From NCBI RefSeq assembly GCF_003265705.1, contig NW_020312827.1:18487618-18551617 (forward strand): DNA of 64,000 nucleotides, in the 5' to 3' direction. The notes beneath the pieces were generated by a model, which had not been told where the DNA came from, did no database searches, and was given only the letters and a program-made list of their open reading frames with translations. The stretch is from Callorhinus ursinus (taxonomy: Eukaryota; Chordata; Mammalia; Carnivora; Otariidae). The number at the start of each line of letters is the position of its first letter. Positions within the stretch are counted from its first letter, which is position 1. A program made the position numbers and the translations under genes. Below, in pieces: positions 23,267 through 34,327 of the stretch.

Positions 23267-23764
23267 TTGCATGGCTCAAATCTCTTTGGCTTTGAATTTT
23301 GATAGCATGGTGGGAGTTGAGGAGGTTTTAGACAGTATAAAATGAAAAAAGTGTCAGATAAACCCAGATTAATTAATTCACTTTTATTCACCCATTCATT
23401 CATTTGGAAATATTTGAGTACTCAGATGTTCTGTGCACTATTCTAACCATTGGATATCAAGATTTTATTTTCTTAGCACTCATTATTTTGTAGCCAAGGC
23501 CTGACTCACAATCAACAAAGATCCTCCCTTCACCTTTTTCACCAAATGCCTGAGAATATATTCTTTGGAAGAGGCATTGTGTTGTTAAGTTTGCCTGTTT
23601 GTTATAAGTGTGAATTCCATAATTCTTCAACTAGGGAGGCAAGACAGAAATCGGAGGCAGTCTACTGATATGTGCCAATGAATTATAGAAACAAAACAAA
23701 AGACTGATAATGTTCATAGAGTGAATATTATCTTGTTCAAGGATCAATAAGGTGTTCCTTGTTG

Positions 23765-23985
23765 ACCCGGGCAGTGCCATCCCTGACTATATAGAAGCAT
23801 GGTTATGTCTGGGCAGAATTTGACAGAGCCTTTGGGTTACAAGCAGTGATGAGCAGAGTGAATGGGTTTGGTTCCTAGAAGCGGCCATTGTCGAAGGGGT
23901 CCTCAAGTGCTTGCAGCTCATCACCGCCTCCACACAGCGCCATCGGCTCCTGAGGTGGCAGAAATCATCAGTCATTCCGGTTGCA
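23765..23985. other. CpG-rich pocket in gene desert
   Basis: At least seven CpGs in about 220 bp (for example in cccggg, gcggcc, tcgaag, accgcc, agcgcc, atcggc), against near absence in the flanks. The minus strand carries a 22-codon frame (23943 down to 23875) ending DPFDNGRF-stop. Possible explanations are a retrocopied gene fragment, an exon or a regulatory element. I see no poly(A) tail or TSD and do not recognise the peptide. Confidence 0.3.
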
Positions 23986-24573
23986 AACTAATGTATTGGA
24001 ATTAAGCAAAAATTACCATAATGCAAAGTTCTAAAAAGCAATATTCTTCCAATCAGTCTTCATGTAAATATGAGTGCTGCTGATTAAACACTCCGTATAG
24101 GCAATGCTACCTCCAGACAACAAAATTTTCAGAGAGGTTGGTGAGACTGTCAGCAGCTAACTCATATAATTAAGCAGTACAAAAAATGCAAAAGAGGGTA
24201 CACCACGAAAGCCATCATTGCATTTCACTTTTAATTTAGTTAATAAAAGCTAGCATATAGTTTCCTGATTTGCCGGGAAGGAAAGAAGCTGAGTTTTCTG
24301 CTATGTTTAATTTGTGTTCTGCCTATGACCTTTTAATTCACATGCTAAGTTCATCACCTCCATGTTCTGTTCCCTTTGTTTTTCTTCACTAATAATCCAC
24401 TAGAATACATCTGTTGTCTTACAAATTACACAAAATTATAGTTTGATGTCTTTGACGTTTTTGTGGTGATACTAAGAATGTATCTGATTCTTCCTGGACT
24501 GTGTGTAATAAGTGATGAAATATTCTAATCTCTTTTTATACATACAGGTTTAGTAGACTAAATTTGCCTAATT

Positions 24574-24775
24574 TTTTAAAGATTTTATTTATTTATTTGA
24601 GAGAGAGAGATTTGTTTGAGAGAGAGAGCATGAGTGGAGAGGGAAGGGAGACGGAGGGGGAGAAGCAGGCTTCTCACTGAGCAAGGAGCCCAAAGCAGGG
24701 CTCAATCTCAAGACCCTGGGATCATGACCTGAGTTGAAGGCAGAGACTTAACTGACTGAGCCACCCAGGTGCCCC
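24574..24775 (-). mobile_element. CAN-SINE, older copy
   Basis: Reverse-strand SINE with 'aaagattttatttatttatttga', a duplicated 'gagagagagatttgtttgagagagagag' stretch, 'gggctcaatctcaagaccctggg' and 'ctgagccacccaggtgcccc'. TSD is weak (attttttaa on both sides). Confidence 0.93.
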
Positions 24776-24779
24776 ACTC

Positions 24780-26685
24780 ACTGATTTTTTAATAGGACTA
24801 ATAAAGTATCAACAAAACATAGGACTCTATCATAACCAAAATGATATAGTCATATATATGTATATATACATATTTATGCATACCCATATCCATAGATATT
24901 ATACATATGCTTAAAGCTACTTTAAACATTTAAAGAGTTATTCAGTTATGCATATTTTTTCTTGTCCTCCTCTATCCCTTATTCTACTCCAGGTTCTGCC
25001 TTAACCCCCAAATCAAAAGAAAAGCTCTCCTTTGTGCTGCTGCATATTTATTTTTCAGTATTACACATAATTCACAAGGAACATGATTTTCTTGTAACAA
25101 CATTTTTTTTCTATTCCATATGCAGACCCCATAGCAAAGCCTGTACTATTTATGGTTGTATCTCCAAACTGAGGAAAATAAATAAAAATTTGAGTTAAGC
25201 TATTCTAAAGCAAAAATTCTTTCTTATTCAATAGAAATTGGATTCCAAATCATAGCTTCTGGAATGAGAGGAAGTTCAATGACAGACGTGGGTGAATATG
25301 ACCCTATATGTTTATTACCAAGTAAGATTCAAATGAGCTTTACATATTCCACAGACATGCCAAATATGAAGCCAGCTTCATATGTAATATTAGCAGGATT
25401 CTTTTTTTAGCTGTAAATTAAAAAAAAGAGACATAAACAGATGTGTAGTAAGGCAAATACATCAACTCCAGTAAAGACTTGATCGAGTGGCTCGGCACCC
25501 TACTGAAACTTGGCTTTCATTCTGCCTCAAGTGTGCATTCCTATACACATTCCAGCTGCCTTTTATAAAGTCCAGTGGCATATACTTCATTGTTCTTGTC
25601 CAGCAGGACAGAGAAAGCACATTTGTCTTCACATTTTCTTCCCCATGATTGGCAGGTCCAGAGTGGGCTTGTCCTGTGTCTTATCAAAATAATCATTAGC
25701 CAGCATAATGGAGCATGTGGATTTATTTTGTCCCAAGTCCCTTCCTCTCTACTAGAATTGTCAGCTAAGGATTTTCTCTCTTGGAACCACGTGAGTCCTG
25801 AAATGGAAACTGGAACTGCTAAGAGGGAGAAGGGGATCATGACTGCAAAGAAATATTTCAACAATAGCCTCTATTTAACATGCTCCATGGCCATGTTCAG
25901 TTGTAGATATCAAGACACCTTTCATTTATAAAAGGGACCCTCAATTCACAAATTCTTTGTGCATTACACAGTACAGCACTGTCCAGGTTATAGGGCTGAA
26001 CAAGATCTCAAAGATCATCCGAGCATGCTACATTATGGATGAGAAAAGGAATCAGGGATCCAGAGAGATAAAAATCCATTTGTCTATAGCCAGACATCTA
26101 GATGTTGGCAGACTGGGACCTAGGGAAATTCATTCCCAGTCTGGCACTCCTTATATTAATAATTAATTATCTCTTAAGAATTATGAGGAAGCAGTGAATT
26201 GAAGATAGAAAATTTCTTCTGTTGCCACTGGTGACAACAAAAACACTTACATCTTCCTATTGCTAGTGAGAACTGGAATTTCAAAGGATGAACCCCTCAC
26301 ATAATGGTTTCCTAGCCAGAAAATAGTTCTACGTATAACTTTCCCAGTTAAGAGCATCCATTTAAAATAATGAAGCCAGATGCACTTTTTAACAAAACCC
26401 AAGCAATCATTATGAAAACACATTGCTCTGTATTTAGGAATTAACTTGTGTTAGTAGGAGATCCATTATAAAATCACATCATTCTTTACTTGGGGATCAA
26501 CTAGTGTAAGAAGAAAGGATTTTGCATTATTCTCTTTGGTAACTGAAAAAGAGCATCACTTTGAGAAAGACATGTGCTATTTCAAAGCACAAAGAACAGT
26601 TGGTTAATAAATGATTCTCTTCAGCAGTGATCCTCAGCCTTTATGGAGTTGCCTGGAGATAATTTATCATAATTTGTTTGATCTT
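24780..26685. other. Mostly unassigned sequence
   Basis: Holds an alternating 'atatatgtatatatacat' tract at 24855-24875 and a stretch open on both strands at 25541-25931. A possible MIR-like remnant (25985-26130) is listed separately. No gene recognised. Confidence 0.35.
25985..26130 (-). mobile_element. MIR-like remnant, uncertain
   Basis: 'caaagatcatccgagcatgctacattatggatgagaaaagg...gggatccagagagataaa' resembles the reverse MIR core (...attttacagatgaggaaactgagg...). Confidence 0.4.
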
Positions 26686-26689
26686 GTTA

Positions 26690-26900
26690 TTTCCTCCAAT
26701 CTTCCACTTAGGTCCAGCTGAAATTCTACTTCTCCAGGAAGTTTTGTTTGCTTGTTTTTGTTTTTTGGGTTTTTTTAACTAACACTTTCCAACCTCTCTG
26801 ATTTCTCCTCTAGCTAAACTTTGACTACACTAGGACTCAGTACCACAGGTTGGCATTTCATTTTTCCCTAGTGGCATCATGGGACAAAATCTTGGTCCCA
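26690..26900 (+). mobile_element. L2-like remnant, uncertain
   Basis: 'ttaggtccagctgaaattctacttctccaggaag' resembles the L2 block on 'caaatgtcacctcctccaggaag'. Interrupted by a T/G-rich run. Confidence 0.4.
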
Positions 26901-27723
26901 AAATATGATCATAAACTACTCCATTTTAGAGAAACTGAGCTGTATCTCTTTCCAGCTCAACAGTTCTTCGATTTGCATAATATTCAAAAGTTAATGTATA
27001 ATGATTAATTGAATACAGAGAAAGGGAAGTTTTTTGCCAAAAATGTAGTAACTATTGCATGCTTACTATTATTTTAAGATTTCTGTGACCTGAGAGAAAT
27101 GAATAAATTCAATGAGTTCCTGCAAATGTGGATGAGGCTTTCTTAACTTAAAAACAAACAAACTTGAAATTGTCTTATGGATATGTTTGCAGGCATATAT
27201 TTTAAGTATTTCTCAAAATTGGGAAATATAAAGCACATGTGGAAATGTGCATAAAATAGAAATGTGGACTTCAATCATTGAAAACTGAACACTTGAATAA
27301 CAGCCTCCGTTGAGAGAAAGTAGAATATTGTTAGCATCCCCAAAGCTTTGCAAGTCCTTCACACCACTGTCCCTCTCTCTGCTAACTTGTAAATTCTACT
27401 TCCCCCCTTATTTTTCTCATTATTTTTTCACATACATATACATGACTGAACACTAACAGCATGCATTATTTTCTGCCTCTCTTCTTTTGATCAACATTAT
27501 GTTTGTGAGATCAAATCATATGTTGTATATAGTTTTGGTTTGTCCATTTTTCTGGTTGTATGGAGTATTGTAGATGTAAATACACCACAATGTATTTACC
27601 TACTCTACAGACATTAGACATTTGGACTGTTTCCAAATACACTGACAATTATAGACATTCAACAGACTTCTACATGTCTCCTGAAACATACGTACATGCA
27701 GTTTTGCAGGTGTTTTTACTTAA

Positions 27724-27962
27724 GACAAGTTCTTAACAGAGGTACAGTTGGATATTTTGTGCCAGATAATGCCTTTTTTCTGGTGAGCTATCATGGGAAT
27801 TATAGAATGGTTAGCTACATCCCTGGTCTCTCCTTCTTGGATGCCAATATCACCACTACCACCACTATCACCCCCATTTGGGAACAAGCAAAAATGGCTC
27901 CAGAGTTTGGCAGATGTCCTGAGCTGGGAAGAGTAGTTGCCCTGGGTTGAGAAACACTGACC
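27724..27962 (-). mobile_element. MER5A (hAT-Charlie non-autonomous DNA transposon)
   Basis: Plus strand follows the reverse MER5A consensus in order: 'gttcttaacagaggtacagttggatattttgtgcc', 'agataatgcc', 'ttagctacatccctggtctctcc', 'cttggatgccaatatcacc', 'atggctccagagtttggcagatgtcc' and terminal 'gggttgagaaacactg'. Immobile fossil. Orientation relative to consensus is from memory; the 8-bp TSD is not clear. Confidence 0.75.
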
Positions 27963-28076
27963 TAGCAGTGTGTCTGATTTCTGTAAATAATAGCCAACCC
28001 TTTTCCAAAGCAGAATTTCCAATTTTCATTTCAACCTGAGACTTCCCATTACTCACATTCTCATTGATACTTGGTA

Positions 28077-28443
28077 TGATCTTTTCCTAAGGCTGCCATA
28101 ACAAAACCACAAACTGGGTGGTGTAAACAACAGAAGTTTATTTTCTCAGGTTCTGGGGGCAGGAAGTCTAAGGTCAAGGTGTTGGTGTGTTTGGTTCTCT
28201 TGAGGCTTTGCAGGTGTCCACTTTCTCTCGGTGTCCTCACATGTCCTTTTTCTGTGGACAAGTACCCCTGGTGTCTCTTGCTCTCTGATAAGGACACTAG
28301 ACCTGTTGGATTAGTCTCCCACCCTTATGACTTCATTTAACCTTAATTCCCCCTGTAAAGTTCCTGTCTCCAAATACATTCACATGGGAAGTTAGGGCTT
28401 CCAGCATCTGAATTTTGAGGGGAATACAATTCCGTCCATAACA
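28077..28443 (-). mobile_element. MLT1A-type MaLR LTR with short TSD
   Basis: Reverse-strand solo LTR: 'ctaaggctgccataacaaaaccacaaactgggtgg', 'aacaacagaagtttattttctc', 'aaggacactagacct', 'ccaaatacattcacatgg' and the end 'aattttgaggggaatacaattccgtccataaca'. Read on the minus strand this is the canonical TGTTATGG start. The flanks repeat cttggta at 28070-28076 and 28444-28450. Confidence 0.88.
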
Positions 28444-28865
28444 CTTGGTATTATCTGCTTATCAATTTTTGCAGTTCTGTGTCTTGTATCTGTGGGAATG
28501 TGAATTTTCATTTTCTTGGTAATTAATGAGTTTGACAGTTTTTCAAATGTCAATTAGCTATGCAAATCCTCAAATTGGTGAAATTTTTGTTCAAGCCTTT
28601 TGGCCAAATTTTGTGTTTGTTTTAACTGTGTTTTCTTACTGATTTGTTAAAGTTCTTTATAAATATTCCCTCTGCTAGTTATCATCATCACAAGGGTCTT
28701 CTTCCACTTCAGGGCTTTTCATTCTCTTAATGGTTTATTGATAAAGGAAAATATTTAATTTTAATGTACTTGAATTCATCAATATTTTTCCTTCTGACCT
28801 GTGATTTGTATATGAGGCACACAGTGTCAATTTAGGGTCAATTTTTTTTTAATCGATGTCAAAGT

Positions 28866-30560
28866 AACCAACATTATTAGTGAAAGACCATCTTTGTCAC
28901 AAATCAAATTGAAATAATTGAAATTACTTTCTGCCCTAGTTTCGAAATATACTGTATATTCAATTATACTCCCTTGGGATGCAAAACCTCCCTTTAACTT
29001 GCTTTGAAGAACATTTGGCATATACTGATATGCAGAAGTATTTAGGCTGCACAACAAGGAGGAGAAATTTGATAAATTAATAAGAGATTGTCTTTCCTTC
29101 TACATGCTTCATCTCTGAGCTCAGTGTTCTGTTTTATTTTAACAGCATTAGAAAAAAGTTAAATTCCTAGGAACTGGAAACTGTCAGGAAATTTTATCCC
29201 TGGAGATTGGACCAAATTACTCAATAGGCCATCTTACTTCCGCGTCTCAAAAGTGCTTATTTATTTGAGGAGAATATCTGGAGTTCATAGCACATCAGAT
29301 ATTAACTAAGCAAGGATGATTTAAAATAATTGTAATATTTACTAGGCACCTACTGTGTGTCAGGTTAGTTCTTAATATACACATTTTTAAATACTCAGAG
29401 CAGACCAGCAAATTTAATACTCAAAGTAGCCCAGCAAATAGTCATGCTCTTAACCCTACTTATCTGGCAAGAAACTTGTGTGCCCCATGTTTTCTAGCTG
29501 GTAGCGCTAAAATCAGGATTTGAATTTCTTTCCATCTGAATCCAGAGTCTGCATGCTTCCACAGTTACTTACAATATATCTGGACTGATAGAGAAAATAC
29601 TAGAGAAAACCACATTAAGTGTTTTCAAATATTAGCAGTTTTACCAGTAGGAAGCAGGTGACAATACTGCAGTTCTCCAAGAGTTAAGGACCATCTGTAA
29701 AGAGTTTTGATGTGCTAGATTTTGTCTGCATGTCAGGAAAAATTCACACTTAGTTCAACAACCATTCTTCTGCAAAGTGAAACAGTTTCCTTGAGGCTAA
29801 AGAGTTTTCTAGTACTGGTGGCATTTAAATGAAAAAGCTAGAAGAAATTTCTGATGGAATGTTGGCCTGGAAAACTTCTGAATAACTCCTCCAGAAAAAA
29901 AGATATTGCAATTTAGGTTATTATATACTGTACATATAAAGTTTTACTTAGCTCTTTTTTGGTTTTTGTTGGCCTTGGTGTTTTGTTTTTCTGGTTTGGG
30001 ATGAAGAGTGTGTAAAAGAAAAATAAAAAGATATCTTCCTTCCATTAGCTTATGATAAACAATGAACAAATATAAATATAAGTACTAGATTATAAACTTA
30101 AACTGAAAAACATTTAAAATATCTGCTACATTTGACTTCTTATAAAAAATAATTTAAAAAAAATCCTATCTTCATATGAATGAAAGATAAGGAATTCTTT
30201 CTTTGTGCAGTCACAAAATATTTATTCTGTTTAAAATATAAGATAAAACCCCATGTCATTATTACCATACTCTTAAAGCTACAAAGTTCATTCAATTATA
30301 ATTAAGGCAGTGATCAACTGTAGATATTATATAAAGTAGAATTCTAATTCAAAGGGAGTACAGAAACGGCTCCAAACAAGCAGGTTCTCTCTAACCCCTA
30401 GATATATAAGGATGAAAAATATGACACTAATAAATGTTTAAATGCTCAAACATTTCTTAAAATTGGTGATACAATGTCATTTTTCTAACAATTACAATCT
30501 ACACATTTATCCCATTTAAATTATCCCATTAGCTGCTGCAACTGTACAGAAGGACATTGA
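28866..30560. other. Unassigned AT-rich sequence with one MIR
   Basis: No gene recognised. A MIR remnant lies at 29335-29562. Confidence 0.4.
29335..29562 (-). mobile_element. MIR remnant
   Basis: Reverse MIR order: 'ttactaggcacctactgtgtgtcaggttag', 'agctggtagcgctaaaatcaggatttgaa' and 'ccatctgaatccagagtctgcatgctt'. Confidence 0.65.
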
Positions 30561-30561
30561 T

Positions 30562-30790
30562 AATATTAGGATAGGTTATACTCTTGTAACAAATAACTGC
30601 TGAATCTAACTAAGTATCTTTATAAAAATGTATCACTTACACAGTGTCTGCTGGGACTTCTCTATGGGACAGCTCTCTCCTTTTCAGTCACTGGATGATT
30701 GAGTCAGTCTAACATTTTTGGTTCCATATCTTAAAGCATGGCCATGGCAGATAAAGTGATAGATGTCTGTCAACTACAATTGCATATGCA
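30562..30790 (+). mobile_element. ERVL/MLT2-like LTR fragment, uncertain
   Basis: 'ggttatactcttgtaacaaataactgctgaatc' resembles the start of MLT2-type LTRs (TGTTATGTAACAAATCACC), followed by 'gtgtctgctgggacttct'. Heavily diverged. Confidence 0.3.
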
Positions 30791-32319
30791 ATTCAATAAT
30801 TAATGCCAGAGCACAATCATAAAGGAAATTTTATAAAGGAGGATGCATCTTTTCCATATCAAACAGCAAATATGTGGCCAAAATCAGAGATTTTGCCTAT
30901 TTTATGTAAGACAATAAAAATCTCTTTCTATCCTGTGTATTGTGCTTGAACACTAAAGGAAAATACAAAAGTCTTTGATAATTAAATTCTGTGCATTAAG
31001 AAAATGTCTACAGTAGCATCCATGGGCACTATGCATGAAATGTATTCAAAAATTCTTAGGAAAGGCATACTGTTTAGGGTTATGTTCATGGAATTGTACT
31101 TATCCTCAATAATAATGATATCCATTAAGGTCAGAATTATTAGACTAAATCTGTATACACTGGTTACACAACAAATTCAGTTATTTTGTCAGGCAAAGTT
31201 CAGTTGAACTGTGATTTGGTATTTTTTTCTTCAAATATTCTCATAGACTGCGAGTAGGTAATAAGATGAAGATGCAATTTAGATACACTTTATTTTTATT
31301 CCATAAGAGACAACTTATTTAGATTTAAGGGAGACATAAAAATGGAATGTGTCACCATATGAGGCAATGATTTGAGAAATTATTTTGATAAGGAAAATAT
31401 CATTTCAGTAGAGGAAAATCTAACAGAAGAGAGAATCAATCAAATATTAACCCACAATCCCACTCTGGAAATCAGACCTCGTATGTTTCAGGACTTTTTG
31501 TGATTTTTTTCTGACTTGCAAAAGTGATATAGTATAAAACTCCACAACCACATGTTTGGAAATTTCTCCAGCAAAAATAAGAATATTTAATCTAAGTGTC
31601 ATACATAAAGAAAAGATGCTGATGTTGCTCCTATCTATGTGGGATAGGTTTTTTCAGCATGAGTTCACATCAGTCTGATCTGCCAACAAATGAGTCAAAA
31701 AACAAAACAAACCTTGATTTTCTGAGATTTTTGGATTTTAGAATGATGTATAAAAATTATAGATATGTATTAATTAATTTGTAACTGCTGTCTACTCTAT
31801 ACACAAGTAAATGCATACATATTCCTCACTTCTTCCAGAGGAGAATCTGGAACTACATTTTCCCAAGCCCCCTTTTTCTAACACTGAGAAGCAGTCATGC
31901 AACATTTGGAAGTTGAAAAAGAAAGAAGGGTGATACTTCTGAGACCACTGTAAGCAGCTTGAGCAGGCGAAGGAATGACAGAGATAAGGTTCAAGGTGGT
32001 TTGTTGAGGAACACCTGAGACTGTTGCACACAGGTGCTGCATGCTCAGATATTCTAAGACTCTTCCTGGAGCTTCTCAGGGATCAGAGGCGTTTCTGTAT
32101 GAGCTCTGGAGAACAAGTCCCACCACCTTTGGTGGCTGTACTTTGAGATCTTTGGTGATAGCTTCCCTCCAAATCTGGTTGAAATCCTTAAACCCAAAGT
32201 ACCTGGAGCAACTACTTTTTCCTTAGTGAATCCAAAGACAGTCAAGTGCATTCAATGAAGAAGTACCAGTTTCGAATATTCCAAAAGTGCTGCAATTTGT
32301 TTTGCTTTTGAAATTTATT
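30791..32319. other. Mostly unassigned sequence
   Basis: A stretch at 31840-31960 ('gagaatctggaactacattttcccaag...') resembles an old mammalian repeat of unknown family. No gene recognised. Confidence 0.35.
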
Positions 32320-32333
32320 AAAAAGCAAATAGA

Positions 32334-32533
32334 GGGCGCCTGGGTGGCTCAGTTGGTTAAGTGACTGCCTTCGGCTCAGGTCATGATCCTCGAGTCCCGG
32401 GATCGAGTCCCACATCAGACTCCCTGCTCAGCAGGGAGTCTGCTTCTCCCTCCGACCCTCTTCCCTCTCGTGCTATCTCTCATTCTCTCTCTCTCAAATA
32501 AATAAATAAAATCTTTAAAAAAAATAAAAAATA
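32334..32533 (+). mobile_element. CAN-SINE with 14-bp TSD
   Basis: Intact plus-strand SINE (gggcgcctgggtggctcagt head, 'gggatcgagtcccac' B box, 'cattctctctctctcaaataa' tail region). TSD aaaaagcaaataga at 32320-32333 and 32534-32547. Same young body type as the copy at 865. Confidence 0.97.
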
Positions 32534-32778
32534 AAAAAGCAAATAGAATGTGTGAGGTAATGAAAGAAATATCTAATTTTCTGTCTCATTTTGTCTCACC
32601 TATTCAAACAAGGCTATCTTCATTGTGCATCCTTTTCATATGGTACAGTGATCTTTACTGGAGACCTATGCTTGCCTTCTTTTTTTTAAATTTTATTATG
32701 TTATATTAATCACCATACATTACATCATTAATTTTTGATGTAGTGTTCCATGATTCATTGTTTGCATATAACACCCAG

Positions 32779-32878
32779 NNNNNNNNNNNNNNNNNNNNNN
32801 NNNNNNNNNNNNNNNNNNNNNNNNNNNNNNNNNNNNNNNNNNNNNNNNNNNNNNNNNNNNNNNNNNNNNNNNNNNNNN
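32779..32878. other. Assembly gap, exactly 100 N
   Basis: Round-number gap inside the L1 3'UTR, at the C/G-rich block (poly-C follows immediately). Typical placeholder for unknown length. Confidence 0.99.
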
Positions 32879-33232
32879 CCCCCCCACTTATTTTTCCCTT
32901 CCTACCATCTTCTTTTTTTTTAACATATAATGTATTATTTGTTTCAGAGGTACAGATCTGTGATTCAACAGCCTTAACACAATTCACAGCGCTCACCATA
33001 GCACATACCCTACCCAATTTCTATCACCCAGCCACCTCCACCCTCCCACCCCCACCACTCCAGCAAACCTCAGTTTGTTCCTGAGATTAAGAATTCCTCA
33101 TATCAGTGAAATCATATGATACATGTCTTTCTCTGATTGACTTATTTCGCTCAGCATAATACCCTCCAGTTCCATCCACGTCATTGCAAATGGCACGATT
33201 TCATTCATTTTGATGGTTGCATAATATTCCAT

Positions 33233-33283
<51 letters not shown>

Positions 33284-33312
33284 ATATATACACACACACA
33301 TACATATATATC
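33233..33312. repeat. (TG)n / (TA)n compound microsatellite
   Basis: About 20 TG units followed by a palindromic 'tatatgtatatatacacacacaca' stretch. It replaces the short TA run usual at this point of the L1. Confidence 0.95.
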
Positions 33313-33469
33313 TTCTTTATCCATTCATCTGCCGATGGACATCTTGGCTCTTTCCATAGTTTGGCTATTGTGGACATTGCTGCCATAAACATCAGCCATG
33401 CTTGCCTTCTAAAAATGTCTAATATATTGTAGCATTTGAAACAAATAAATAAGGAGTTATTAGGATTCT

Positions 33470-33656
33470 TTTTTTTTAAAGATTTTATTTATTTATTCAT
33501 GAGAGACAGAGGAGGAGAGAGAGAGAGAGGGAGAAGCAGAGGGAGAAGCAGGCTCCCAAGGAGCAGGGAGCCCGATGCGGGACTCGATCCCAGGACCCTG
33601 GGATCATGACCTGAGCTGAAAGCAGACGCTTAACCATCTGAGCCACCCAGGTGCCC
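33470..33656 (-). mobile_element. CAN-SINE with 17-bp TSD
   Basis: Reverse-strand copy with perfect TSD ggagttattaggattct at 33453-33469 and 33657-33673. Confidence 0.97.
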
Positions 33657-33699
33657 GGAGTTATTAGGATTCTAAGTAGTCTGCTTTCCCAAGATGTGT

Positions 33700-33740
33700 T
33701 TTATTATTATTATTATTATTATTGATTATTGATTATTTTT
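33700..33740. repeat. (TTA)n microsatellite
   Basis: Eight or so 'att' units followed by imperfect 'attgatt' units. Confidence 0.9.
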
Positions 33741-34279
33741 AGTAGTCTATCCACCCTTTTGTTATTGATCTTTTCTGGCTATCCCTTGATGAATCCCAAA
33801 TCAAAGATCATCTGTATTATTTTTAGATTCTTTAGGGTTAACTTAGTCATTCACAAAGAGTGTTGCTGAATGTTATGATGTTATTAAATATCTGAAAGCT
33901 GGAACACATAAATTCTCTGAATTCCTCCTGTAATCTTTTGAGTCTACGCATTTATATAAATTTGAACCTACATTTCCCACCTACTTTTATCATTTGGAAA
34001 GACATTTATGAAAGTGTACTGCTCTATTTCCAAAATGAGAGTTTATAAAATAGAGCGTTATCATTCTGAGTTAAATGCTTCCAAAGGTCTCTATATGATT
34101 TGCTACTAATTTCAAGATTTATGTTACTAAATATATGCTGGCTAATAAGCTATTCTTGAATGATAACTCAACAGACTATTTGGCATGGGGACAATTATTC
34201 CACAGCTGCATGCAAGATGCCACTAAATGCAGAATGGGATAACTATTTTTCTTTGGCATACTCTTAACCACTTCCCCTC

Positions 34280-34327
34280 AAAAAAAAAAAGAAAGAAAGA
34301 AAGAAAGAAAAAGGAAAGAAAAGAAAC
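34280..34327. repeat. (GAAA)n purine tract
   Basis: Poly(A) followed by gaaa units. Confidence 0.9.

Larger units (their letters stand above)
21901..24570. other. Unassigned region with 36-bp direct repeat and CpG pocket
   Basis: 2.7 kb with no recognisable gene or named repeat. Two items stand out: a direct repeat pair (22631-22666 and 23231-23266), and a small CpG-rich, GC-richer pocket at about 23765-23985. Both are described separately. The rest is AT-rich. Confidence 0.4.
27280..28865 (-). mobile_element. Ancient L1 (L1M class) hosting two nested elements
   Basis: Reverse-orientation L1 3' region in three pieces: 27280-27725, 27965-28069 and 28451-28865. Recognisable blocks are 'tggttgtatggagtattgtagatg' and 'ttggactgtttccaaata' in the first piece, 'ccaacccttttccaaagcagaattt' in the second, and 'gccttttggccaaattttgtgtttg', 'gttaaagttctttataaatattcc' and 'gatttgtatatgagg' in the third. 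The breaks are filled by a MER5A and an MLT1A-type LTR. Confidence 0.7.
32681..33397 (-). mobile_element. 5'-truncated carnivore L1 with 13-bp TSD and gap
   Basis: Reverse-oriented L1. The poly(T) start with 'attatgttatattaatcaccatac' is the 3' terminus. It runs through the 3'UTR and the C-terminal end of ORF2 to 'ggctattgtggacattgctgcc'. TSD atgcttgccttct at 32668-32680 and 33398-33410. A 100-N gap removes part of the G-rich 3'UTR, and a long TG/TA microsatellite interrupts the ORF2 end. Short open frames here (33098-33392 minus) are this ORF2 tail, with repeat-encoded Thr-His runs. Confidence 0.95.

Noticed and set aside
33098..33392. Thr-His repeat protein
   Set aside because: Translation of the TG/TA microsatellite within an L1 tail.
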